Part shown: piece after piece, positions 19,450-26,681 of the stretch
Layout of the letters: each line of letters opens with the position of its first letter
Numbering within the stretch: the stretch's first letter is position 1
Source: Ferruginibacter sp.
GTDB lineage: Bacteria > Bacteroidota > Bacteroidia > Chitinophagales > Chitinophagaceae
NCBI GenBank assembly: GCA_013141115.1
Contig: JABFRP010000002.1
Location: 2,034,647-2,098,646 of the forward strand
Reading direction: 5' to 3'
Length of the DNA: 64,000 bases
Notes under the pieces: generated by a model
Seen by the model: the letters and a program-made list of their open reading frames with translations, nothing else
Databases searched by the model: none
Told to the model about the DNA's origin: nothing
Position numbers and translations under genes: made by a program

Positions 19450-20814
19450 ATGCTCTTTACTAAAAATGATTTTGGCGATAATTTTAAATGGGGCGTTTCC
19501 ACTGCCGCTTATCAAATAGAAGGTGGGCACAATATTGATGGTAAAGGCCCATCTGTTTGGGATGACTTCTCTCAGAAAAAGAAAAAAATATTAAATTGGG
19601 AGAATGGAAATATCGCCTGCGATTTTTATCATCGCTATGCCGATGATATCGCACTCATCTACAAATTAAATATCCCCAATTATCGTTTCTCCATTTCGTG
19701 GAGCCGTATTTTACCGCATGGCGTTGGTGCTGTTAATAATAAAGGCATCGATTTTTACAACCGTGTAATTGATTTTTGTTTGGAACTGGGTATTGAACCC
19801 TGGATAACTTTATATCACTGGGATCTGCCGCAGGAATTACAACAAAAAGGCGGCTGGGCAAACCGTGAAGTGATTCACTGGTTTAGTTATTTTGTGGATT
19901 GCTGTATAAAAAATTTTGGCGACAGGGTAAAGCACTGGATGGTATTGAACGAGCCCATGGTATTTACCGGAGCCGGATATTTTTTAGGTGTGCATGCACC
20001 GGGCAAAAAAGGATTGAGCAGTTTTTTAGCTGCTGCACATCATGCGGCACTTTGCCAGGCAGAGGGCGGACGAATTATAAAGTCGTTAAGAAGCGATTGT
20101 AAAGTGGGCACCACTTTTTCGTATTCTCATATAGAACCATACCGGAACGATAACGAAAAAGATATAAGAGCTGCGGTTAAAGTAGATGCATTGCTGAACA
20201 GAATGTTTATTGAGCCATTACTCGGTTTGGGGTATCCAACCAAAGATGTAAAAATAATGGAGCGTATTGAGCGCTTTATGTATCCGCATGATGAAAAGAA
20301 ACTGGCTTTTGATATGGACTTTATTGGTTTGCAAAATTACACCCGGGAATTAGTTGGTTATGCACCGCTGATGCCTTTTGTACAGGCAAAAATTATAAAA
20401 GCCAGCAAAAGAAATGTGCAGCATACATTGATGGATTGGGAAATTCATCCGCCCTGTATTTATCATGCATTAAAGCGGTACAACAATTATAAAGGCATAA
20501 AAGAAATTATTGTAACAGAAAATGGCGCCGCCTTTCCTGATAATTATGAAGACGGCAAAGTGAATGACGGCGAAAGGGTAAAGTATTTACAGGATCATAT
20601 TGCACAGGTTTTAAGGGCAAAGCAGGAGGGGGTAAAAGTTACTGGTTATTTTGTGTGGACATTGATGGATAATTTTGAATGGGCCGAAGGGTTTTATCCA
20701 AGGTTTGGTTTAGTATATGTAGATTTTTCCACACAACAACGCATTGTAAAAAACTCCGGCAGGTGGTACAGCCAGTTTTTAAAAAATACGGTAGCAGCTT
20801 CTATGCAGGTATAA
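19450..20814 (+). CDS. Glycoside hydrolase family 1 beta-glucosidase-like enzyme
   Basis: 454 residues, the usual length for bacterial GH1. The N-terminal signature FKWGVSTAAYQIEG, the acid/base glutamate in VLNEPMVF (about residue 165) and the nucleophile glutamate in IVTENGAAF (about residue 356) are all present. No signal peptide, so cytoplasmic. It is the last gene of the operon, 5 nt after the glycosyltransferase. Its job next to a lipid phosphatase and glycosyltransferase is unclear. It might act on glucosides in lipid turnover, or be a transglycosidase, as some GH1 proteins are in plants. Confidence 0.9.
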   Translation: MLFTKNDFGDNFKWGVSTAAYQIEGGHNIDGKGPSVWDDFSQKKKKILNWENGNIACDFYHRYADDIALIYKLNIPNYRFSISWSRILPHGVGAVNNKGIDFYNRVIDFCLELGIEPWITLYHWDLPQELQQKGGWANREVIHWFSYFVDCCIKNFGDRVKHWMVLNEPMVFTGAGYFLGVHAPGKKGLSSFLAAAHHAALCQAEGGRIIKSLRSDCKVGTTFSYSHIEPYRNDNEKDIRAAVKVDALLNRMFIEPLLGLGYPTKDVKIMERIERFMYPHDEKKLAFDMDFIGLQNYTRELVGYAPLMPFVQAKIIKASKRNVQHTLMDWEIHPPCIYHALKRYNNYKGIKEIIVTENGAAFPDNYEDGKVNDGERVKYLQDHIAQVLRAKQEGVKVTGYFVWTLMDNFEWAEGFYPRFGLVYVDFSTQQRIVKNSGRWYSQFLKNTVAASMQV

Positions 20815-20944
20815 TAACAGAAAATAAAATGATTAATAATTGCTTAATGCTGGCTTAACAACCAAATAAACATAGCACACTACTTTTACCATGATAGCCA
20901 AGAAAGTTTTTTTCCTGTTAGTTTAGTTTAGGTTAGTACAAACG

Positions 20945-20972
20945 AATCCCCTTTTTTTTACAAAAGGGGATT
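20945..20972. terminator. Bidirectional terminator between converging operons
   Basis: AATCCCCTTTT (20945-20955) pairs exactly with AAAAGGGGATT (20962-20972). The TAA of the minus-strand ArnT-like gene lies in the loop. A further T-rich tail follows on the plus strand. Confidence 0.85.
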
Positions 20973-22514
20973 TTGTTTTGTAATGAAATGTTGCAGCCGC
21001 CAGATGTAAAAATAGCGGCATACAGTACCATTTCTTTTTTGTTCTATTATTTGTGGGGGAAGAATTGTTTTAAAATAAGCTGCATAGGTACTTTGCACAT
21101 CAGTATAATAATTAGAAGGAATAATGCAATAAGCATCATCACCTGGCGTTAGCATTTTTCTTTGGGTATTTATCCAGGCGTATTGATGTATGTTGTTAGT
21201 ATCACCAATAGCAACCAGGTTTTTTTTAAGAGGCATGGCCACATAAAAATCGGTATGTGCTGCCGGAAACCATTTGTCACTAATTATAACTGCATCAGCT
21301 TTCATCAGCCCGGCTTTAATATCGGCCTCAACTATTTTTGAAAAATCAGAAGCAAGTTTTTTCCAGCCATACATGTCTAAAGTAAAATCGCCTTCGCCAT
21401 ACAATTGTTTATCTTTTTTTCCCAACGTACCAGGAAAAAAATTTACCAGTATAATGCCGGTTATAACTATTACTGCAAGCAAAGCATTGGCAAATAGAAT
21501 TGGCCGGGGCATTATTTTTTTATCCGTACTGGTTTTGTTTTTTTGCTTTGCAAAATAGCAAGCCGTTAATAATATAAGGCCACTGTATGCCGGGCCTGTC
21601 CAGTGTGGTAGTACATTTTTAAATAACGAAATAACAGTAGCGGTAATTATTAATGGCAAACTACAAAGCAGCAGTAATTTTTTTTGAGAAGATAAAAGCG
21701 GCAATTCGTTTTTAAAAGCTGCTATGGTTGCCAAAATGATAAAAGCGAAAATAATAGGATTGTAATAAAACAGCTGCCCTGCAGAAAAGGTTACAAAAGA
21801 ATTAAAATCTATTCCACCTTCGCTTACATTAACCCTGTTGCTATGGTAGAGATAAGTAACAAATTGATTATCGATATTCCATTGTATTACCGGATAAAAA
21901 AATAACAGTGTAATAATGCCGGCAATATACAGTGCTGGTTGCTTTAACCATTGCCGGTTGTACAAAAGGATGTACAATGAAAAGCCCAGCCATAAAAACG
22001 AAGTGTGAATTTTACAAAGCATTCCTATACCCATTATTGCGCCAAAAAATATTACCTTCTTTTTTTTAATACGGTTAATGTTGGTATACTTTGCAATATC
22101 AATTAATAAATATAAACCTGCAGCCCAGCAAACCATTTGTGGCGAGTCGGGTAAAATAAAAGTGCCGGCAATTATGCTTCCATAAATTGTGGCGGTGTAA
22201 ATTACTGCAGCTAAAAAGCCTGTATAATCATTGCTTAATTTTTTTCCGGAGAGAAAAAGTAGCCAGGTAGTTACTGCAGCAGATGCTATAGCACCAAGCC
22301 GGATAAAAAACTCATTGTCTAAAAAAAGATTGGCAGTGGTAAACCTTATCAGCCAGCCCAGCATTGGCGGATGATCAAAATAATTCCATTGTAAATGCTG
22401 GGCATACATACGGTAGTACACTTCATCATTACCTAACTCAATACAGCAGGCAGTAATGCAGCGTAATAAAGTGGTAATGACTACCAATAGCAGGGTTTTC
22501 TTTTTATAACTCAA
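20958..22514 (-). CDS. ArnT/PMT-like membrane glycosyltransferase (GT-C, family 39 type)
   Basis: 518 residues with about ten to twelve membrane helices and a soluble C-terminal part of about 120 residues. The first periplasmic loop has LGNDEVYYRMYA followed by YFDHPPMLGW, matching the acidic catalytic loop of ArnT-type enzymes that move a sugar from an undecaprenyl- or dolichyl-type phosphate carrier to lipid A or another acceptor. It is the last gene of a PAP2-GtrA-ArnT-like operon, 6 nt after gtrA. The upstream array suggests envelope modification under phosphate stress, but the sugar and acceptor are unknown. Confidence 0.85.
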   Translation of the reverse strand: MSYKKKTLLLVVITTLLRCITACCIELGNDEVYYRMYAQHLQWNYFDHPPMLGWLIRFTTANLFLDNEFFIRLGAIASAAVTTWLLFLSGKKLSNDYTGFLAAVIYTATIYGSIIAGTFILPDSPQMVCWAAGLYLLIDIAKYTNINRIKKKKVIFFGAIMGIGMLCKIHTSFLWLGFSLYILLYNRQWLKQPALYIAGIITLLFFYPVIQWNIDNQFVTYLYHSNRVNVSEGGIDFNSFVTFSAGQLFYYNPIIFAFIILATIAAFKNELPLLSSQKKLLLLCSLPLIITATVISLFKNVLPHWTGPAYSGLILLTACYFAKQKNKTSTDKKIMPRPILFANALLAVIVITGIILVNFFPGTLGKKDKQLYGEGDFTLDMYGWKKLASDFSKIVEADIKAGLMKADAVIISDKWFPAAHTDFYVAMPLKKNLVAIGDTNNIHQYAWINTQRKMLTPGDDAYCIIPSNYYTDVQSTYAAYFKTILPPQIIEQKRNGTVCRYFYIWRLQHFITKQNPLL

Positions 22515-22520
22515 TGGCGG

Positions 22521-22904
22521 CTAATTAAACGTAAAAAGAAAATTGATAAAATAGTTCCAGAAAAAAACAAGGCCGGTTACGGTAAGTTTGATGATGTAAA
22601 AATTAGTTTTTATATATTTTGACAGTAAGTATAGTAATATATTATTGATGAGTAAACCTGCAAGCGATACCAAAATAAATTTTGCAAACTGCCCCGCAAA
22701 CGGATGCCCGTTGCTGCCAAACGTCCAGTAACGGTTCAAAATAAAATTATTAATAACAGCACAGCAGAACCCAAGGGAGTTAGCAAAGTATTTATTGAGG
22801 CGTAACTTTTCTTTACAAAGCCAGGTAACAAAAAAATCTATTGCCATGCCACTTAATCCAACCGCACCAAATTTTAAAAATCGGGTATCAATCATTGCAC
22901 TCAT
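22521..22904 (-). CDS. GtrA-like membrane protein
   Basis: 127 residues with four predicted membrane helices: FGAVGLSGMAIDFFVTWL at the start, NSLGFCCAVINNFILNRYWTFG with the family NFxxNRxWTF signature, and two C-terminal helices. GtrA-family proteins are thought to help flip lipid-linked sugars for glycosyltransferases such as the ArnT-like protein encoded next. Its ATG overlaps the PAP2 stop by 4 nt (ATGA), so translation is coupled. Confidence 0.88.
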   Translation of the reverse strand: MSAMIDTRFLKFGAVGLSGMAIDFFVTWLCKEKLRLNKYFANSLGFCCAVINNFILNRYWTFGSNGHPFAGQFAKFILVSLAGLLINNILLYLLSKYIKTNFYIIKLTVTGLVFFWNYFINFLFTFN

Positions 22905-23593
22905 ACGGGCTGTATGGCTGATGGAGAAGATGACGTGTTGGGAGATAAACGATGCATTTTTTTAATGGATTGCCTGATGCCTTTTATATTTTTAGCTAAA
23001 TAAACAGCTAACACACCGGATGCGCTGCCTATTATTGCACCAATCATTACATCCAGTAAAAAATGTTGCGCTAAATAAATTCTTGAATAGCCTACCAGCA
23101 CTGTTGCAATTAAAATAAGTAATTGCCAGCTTTTATCTTTCATCATTACTACCATTACCGTGGCGATGGCAAATGCGGTAGCGGTATGGCCGGATGGAAA
23201 GCTGGAGTTGTTGGCAAGGCTAACGCCATCTATAAAATGTAAATATTGCCCGGCTTCAAAAAATAATTTTGGCCTTGGTGCATTGGTCAGGTTCTTTATT
23301 ATTTGTACAGCAATGCCGGAGATTAAAAACGAATACAGTAATGCTAAACCTTGCTGTTTTCTTTTATAATAAAAAAGTATGGCTGCAATTAAGCACAATG
23401 CAAAAATACCATCACCCACAAAAGTGTAGTTGATAAAAAATACATTTAATAAAAACGGGTGGTAGCTGTTAAGTGAAATAAAAGCTGCAGCTTTACCATT
23501 GAGCAGTAAAAAAAAAGCACTGAATAATAGTACTGCCAAAAGGCCGGTAAAGTATATTTTATTTTGACGAAGCATAGCGTGTTTGGTTTGCAT
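22901..23593 (-). CDS. PAP2-family membrane phosphatase
   Basis: 230 residues from ATG 23593; an upstream TTG is less likely. Six membrane helices surround the phosphatase motifs KNLTNAPRPK, PSGHTATAFA and SRIYLAQHFLLD, all with the expected catalytic residues. Such enzymes dephosphorylate undecaprenyl pyrophosphate, phosphatidate, phosphatidylglycerol phosphate or lipid A. It heads an operon with gtrA and an ArnT-like gene, and a four-unit phased array lies just upstream. A role in trimming phosphate from membrane lipid or lipid A under phosphate limitation is a reasonable inference. Confidence 0.9.
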   Translation of the reverse strand: MQTKHAMLRQNKIYFTGLLAVLLFSAFFLLLNGKAAAFISLNSYHPFLLNVFFINYTFVGDGIFALCLIAAILFYYKRKQQGLALLYSFLISGIAVQIIKNLTNAPRPKLFFEAGQYLHFIDGVSLANNSSFPSGHTATAFAIATVMVVMMKDKSWQLLILIATVLVGYSRIYLAQHFLLDVMIGAIIGSASGVLAVYLAKNIKGIRQSIKKMHRLSPNTSSSPSAIQPV

Positions 23594-23610
23594 GAACAAA
23601 TTTTATACTG

Positions 23611-23666
23611 CAAATTACCTATGACGTTTTACTAAATTATTACCGCACTATTAAAACAATGTTACC
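23611..23666 (-). promoter_or_regulatory. Pho-box-like promoter of the PAP2 operon
   Basis: In the direction of transcription TAACA, TAATA, TAATA and TAAAA lie in exact 11-bp steps (plus-strand phase positions 23662, 23651, 23640, 23629). The octamer GTAATTTG (23611-23618) begins 13 nt after the start of the last unit. The expected start is about 12 nt before ATG 23593, a short leader like that of the TonB receptor at 30929. Confidence 0.6.
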
Positions 23667-23749
23667 ATAGTTTTTTATACTGATCAGTACTAAAAAATTA
23701 GCATGCATTACGATAGAATGAGTTTAACTTTAGTGCAAAATTTAAATGT

Positions 23750-23920
23750 ATGAACTGGACTATAATAATTATTGTGGGTGTAGTGCTAATTGCTTTAATT
23801 GTTTTTCTGGTACGGCGTAATGCAAAGGATGAAAAAGAATTTGAGCAACAACAGAATAATGATTATCATAAAACAAAGGATGAGGAAGGTGATATAGAAA
23901 TTGAAGACAAAATAAAGTAA
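23750..23920 (+). CDS. Small single-pass membrane protein (56 residues)
   Basis: ATG 23750 opens 56 codons ending at TAA 23918-23920. Residues 4-21 form one hydrophobic helix (TIIIIVGVVLIALIVFLV), followed by VRRN and a strongly charged tail ending DEEGDIEIEDKIK. Small proteins of this kind with a membrane anchor and an acidic tail are common in Bacteroidota and have no known function. TAACTTTA about 20 nt upstream could be its -7 element. It stands alone, divergent from the PAP2 operon. Confidence 0.7.
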   Translation: MNWTIIIIVGVVLIALIVFLVRRNAKDEKEFEQQQNNDYHKTKDEEGDIEIEDKIK

Positions 23921-24006
23921 ACCTTAGCTGTGAAGATACCAAAAGTATAAGCATTTCTGTGCAATGAAGGGAAGATGAACTGTGTAAAATGGGAACAATA
24001 CAATAA

Positions 24007-24044
24007 AACTTAACATTGGAAATCCTGATCTTATGTTAAGTTTG
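24007..24044 (+). promoter_or_regulatory. Promoter overlapped by a perfect 10-bp inverted repeat (candidate operator)
   Basis: AACTTAACAT (24007-24016) and ATGTTAAGTT (24033-24042) are exact reverse complements 16 nt apart. The right arm overlaps TAAGTTTG (24037-24044), a perfect TAnnTTTG -7 element, and the histone-like gene starts 23 nt later. A dimeric regulator bound here would cover the promoter core. It lacks a T run, so it is not a terminator. Confidence 0.55.
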
Positions 24045-24067
24045 CGTTATCATTTAATAAAATACAG

Positions 24068-24346
24068 ATGTCAAAAGAAAAGAAAAGCACAATTGCCGGC
24101 GAACAAATATTAAAAACAATTACTGAACAGTTAACTACTTCTTTAACTGCTTTAAAAGCGCAACTGGGCGATAAGAAGTTTAACAAGCGAATTAAAAAAG
24201 CAGCAAAATTGCTGGTAGCCGGTATTGAAAAGAAGCCTGTAAAAAAAGTAATTCCTACGGCAACTAAAAAAGTGATTGCTAAGCCGGGAAAAGCAAAAAT
24301 TGTAAAGAAAAAGGCTGCAAAGCCGGTTTCTAAAAAAGCAAAATAG
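24068..24346 (+). CDS. Lysine-rich histone H1-like DNA-binding protein
   Basis: 92 residues. The N-terminal half looks helical (EQILKTITEQLTTSLTAL). The second half is a low-complexity Lys/Ala/Pro/Val tail (KPVKKVIPTATKK ... KKKAAKPVSKKAK), like bacterial H1-type proteins that bind DNA without sequence specificity. It is monocistronic and converges on a phosphatase gene 8 nt downstream. A palindrome over its promoter suggests specific regulation. Confidence 0.7.
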   Translation: MSKEKKSTIAGEQILKTITEQLTTSLTALKAQLGDKKFNKRIKKAAKLLVAGIEKKPVKKVIPTATKKVIAKPGKAKIVKKKAAKPVSKKAK

Positions 24347-24354
24347 AGCGGTAA

Positions 24355-25424
24355 TTATTTTAATGATAGCGCATCTGCTACCGGATGAACTGCTGTAAAA
24401 TTATACCCAAGCAAACGGGCAATGGTTTGCGCCAGTTGCTCATTAAAAATTTCATCATTACTTTTTACTTCGCCACGGGCTTCAAATTTTGTACCTAATG
24501 TCATCAGCCAACCGCTGTTGCTGCCTTTGGTAAACATATCGTGGCGTATCCAGGTATTTACTTTACTGCCACGGCCCTGATCGGTGGTAATTATAAAACT
24601 GGTTTTTTATAAAAAGGGTCTTTATTAACCAGGTACCACAATTGTGCAAGGTATTCATCAAACAGATGAGCAGCCTGCAGGTAATCATCATATTTTCCGC
24701 TATGAGCATATTCATCCGTTTCGCCAAAACCAATAAAAACCACTTTGGGGTGCTGGGTTTGTATGTACTCCTTTGCTGTTACAAAAGTGAGCATATCGTT
24801 ACGGGTGCTTTGTAAATTATTTACAGCATTTTGCTGAACGCCGTTGGCCAGTATTTCTGTAGCGGTTAGCGAATCATGGGTGATAGTTTGGTAACCGCTG
24901 TTTAAATAAACCGTACTTTGTTTTTTGTTGAAAATATACTCAAACAAATTCCAGCTGGCAAAGGCGGCTACTTTGTTTTTGTACGTTGGTTGGCCATTTA
25001 AAAAATCTAATACCGTTTGATTGCGATTGTATTTTTTACTATTAGCAATCACAGCATTATCAGCATAGCCCGTAAAAATTTCGTTGTAGCCTGCATAAGA
25101 AAAACGGTAAGGGTTTGCTACAGAAACTTTGTTATTGTAATTTCTGTTACCGTAAACCGATCCGTTTTTGGCCAATGTTTTCCATACAAAGGGCATCAGT
25201 AATTTTCTTCTTTCATCAATATTATTATGCCAGTATAATTGCTTTAGCAATGCGGTATCTTTTACAAAACGGGGATTATCCATTATAGAAGAATCGGCAC
25301 CATTAAAAATTTCCTGCCAGCGAAAACCATCAGTTGTAATAATAAAAATGTTGGGAGGTTGTTCTTGTTGCGAAAATGCCTGGTTTGCAAAAAAGCAACA
25401 AATTGCCAGAAGTACAATTTTCAT
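24355..25424 (-). pseudogene. Exported alkaline-phosphatase-superfamily hydrolase, frameshifted in an A run
   Basis: The first frame (from 25424) runs MKIVLLAICCFF... signal peptide, NIFIITTDGFRWQEIFNGAD (first metal site) and GFGETDEYAHSGKYDDY (second site), then stops after DPFYKKPVL. The missing end continues in another frame as TSFIITTDQGRGSKVNTW and IRHDMFTKGSNSG. Adding one A to the A6 run near 24607-24613 restores 356 residues ending at 24355, and the 1070-nt length agrees. The protein would be a secreted phosphatase or nucleotide pyrophosphatase. A pentamer array upstream places it with the phosphate genes. Homopolymer errors are common, so the gene may be intact in the organism. Confidence 0.75.
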
Positions 25425-25438
25425 TTACAGATGTTTTA

Positions 25439-25495
25439 CAAAGCAACACCTGTAATGTAAACCTGCTGTAAACACAGTATTACTTAATTGTTACA
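25439..25495 (-). promoter_or_regulatory. Pho-box-like promoter of the phosphatase gene
   Basis: In the direction of transcription TAACA, TAATA, TTACA and TTACA lie in exact 11-bp steps (plus-strand phase positions 25491, 25480, 25469, 25458). The octamer TTGCTTTG (25439-25446) begins 14 nt after the start of the last unit, and the start codon follows 15 nt downstream. The units and spacing are the same as at 17293-17369. Confidence 0.6.
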
Positions 25496-25505
25496 AAAGC
25501 CGGTA

Positions 25506-25904
25506 CTATTTTTTATTAACTGACTGTAAAAACTGCAATGCTTCAGCAGAAAGTTTTGTGCTGAATATTTTGTTTTCTAAAGTAAAAGAAAAGTGCATAC
25601 ACTTTGTATCATTGTAACTAAAGTCGATATTTTTTACCGCCACATCTCTTTTAAATAAATGGATTGAGCCATCGTAACCACATTTATAGTTATCTGTTTT
25701 GCCGGCCTCAACAAAATCAGCCAGTTTATTGATCAGGCTTTTATCTTTTAACATGATCATGTTGGTTACTGTATCCGGGGTGCCATCTCCTTTAAAAAAA
25801 TTAATGGCTACACTATCGGCACCCGCTATGGCTTCTTTAATGCCGGTAGGCCTGTTACAGGAAAATAGCATTAAAGTGAGCCCGGCAATAAAAAAGTATT
25901 TCAT
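25506..25904 (-). CDS. Small lipoprotein of unknown function
   Basis: 132 residues. The N-terminus MKYFFIAGLTLMLFSC is a lipoprotein signal with the acylated cysteine at position 16. The mature part is a small mixed alpha/beta domain with no motif I recognise. It contains two further cysteines (NYKCGYDG and DTKCMHF) that could pair. It lies between a terminator and the promoter of the downstream phosphatase, so it is probably transcribed alone. Confidence 0.75.
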   Translation of the reverse strand: MKYFFIAGLTLMLFSCNRPTGIKEAIAGADSVAINFFKGDGTPDTVTNMIMLKDKSLINKLADFVEAGKTDNYKCGYDGSIHLFKRDVAVKNIDFSYNDTKCMHFSFTLENKIFSTKLSAEALQFLQSVNKK

Positions 25905-25921
25905 CGTTTTTTTGTAAAGAT

Positions 25922-25952
25922 AAAAAGCCGCCCTGAAAAAGAGCGGCTTTTA
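25922..25952. terminator. Intrinsic terminator
   Basis: AAAAGCCGC (25923-25931) pairs with GCGGCTTTT (25943-25951), flanked by A and T runs. It ends the transcript of the 25980-26468 gene and isolates the lipoprotein gene downstream. Confidence 0.85.
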
Positions 25953-25979
25953 TTTATTACTGTAAATTATTTATCTATT

Positions 25980-26468
25980 TCAGGCAATGGCTTCCATAAC
26001 CTGTGGATGCGTATTTTTCTTTTGAAAAGAATACCAGCAAAGCACCAGCAGCAGGCTCGGTAATTTGGTATCTAAAAAAGAGGTTGTTTTAATCGCCCCG
26101 TTGGTAACCGGAAAGCTGCAGGTGATCAGATTTTCCTGCATCGTTTCATCATACACTTTAAGTTCGCCGGAGTTATTTTCATTAAAAATGTAATGGTATT
26201 TTTTCTCTTCAATTTCCAGGTGGCCATTTTGAGCGCCGTGCTTATCCAGCTCCAGCTTACCCATCTTAATACCATACTCATTTTTAAAAATCGCTTTTGG
26301 GGTAAGCAATCCTTTTTTCTCAAAAAAGAAAAGCCGCTTACCTAAATTGCTTACTATCCTTGCAATACGGGTGGTATTGCTAAACGAAATAACGGCCAAT
26401 TTTTTATCGGCTTCCCACAGTTCAAAATTTTCGTTTGAAGTACCATTGTTTACGCTAACCCATTTCAT
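25980..26468 (-). CDS. Conserved-looking protein of unknown function
   Basis: 162 residues without signal peptide. It is rich in beta strands (ENFELWEADKKLAVISF, GHLEIEEKKYHYIF, GELKVYDETMQENL) and ends with a hydrophobic helix (LPSLLLVLCWYSFQKK) that may be a membrane tail. The strand pattern is vaguely like tubby/scramblase (LURP-one) folds, but I cannot assign a family. The gene is flanked by terminators. Three TAAC pentamers spaced by 11 bp lie upstream at 26565-26591. Confidence 0.7.
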   Translation of the reverse strand: MKWVSVNNGTSNENFELWEADKKLAVISFSNTTRIARIVSNLGKRLFFFEKKGLLTPKAIFKNEYGIKMGKLELDKHGAQNGHLEIEEKKYHYIFNENNSGELKVYDETMQENLITCSFPVTNGAIKTTSFLDTKLPSLLLVLCWYSFQKKNTHPQVMEAIA

Positions 26469-26536
26469 AAACTATACTTTTTGTGTGCTTAAGAGATTGT
26501 GAAATTATTTTAAAAATTGCGGCTTACCATACTGTG

Positions 26537-26591
26537 CAAAAGAATGTGATTTAAATGTGCATAGTAACAATTTGGTAACGTTAACTTAACA
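26537..26591 (-). promoter_or_regulatory. Possible phased array upstream of the 25980-26468 gene
   Basis: On the plus strand TAACA (26565), TAACG (26576) and TAACA (26587) are exactly 11 bp apart. They read away from the only gene they could control (minus strand), opposite to all other arrays. TTCTTTTG at 26537-26544 on the minus strand is a fair -7 element. The reversed orientation lowers confidence. Confidence 0.35.
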
Positions 26592-26609
26592 CTGCCGGTA
26601 TAAAAAAAA

Positions 26610-26640
26610 GAACCACCCAGATAAGACTAACGGGTGGTTA
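26610..26640 (-). terminator. Terminator of the TonB receptor/lipoprotein operon
   Basis: AACCACCC (26611-26618) pairs with GGGTGGTT (26632-26639). The A8 run just left of it becomes a T run on the minus strand after the hairpin, as required for the operon 30929-26682. Confidence 0.85.
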
Positions 26641-26681
26641 CAAGCATGAGAATATTTGCTTATTGCTTAAGAAAATGTTTA

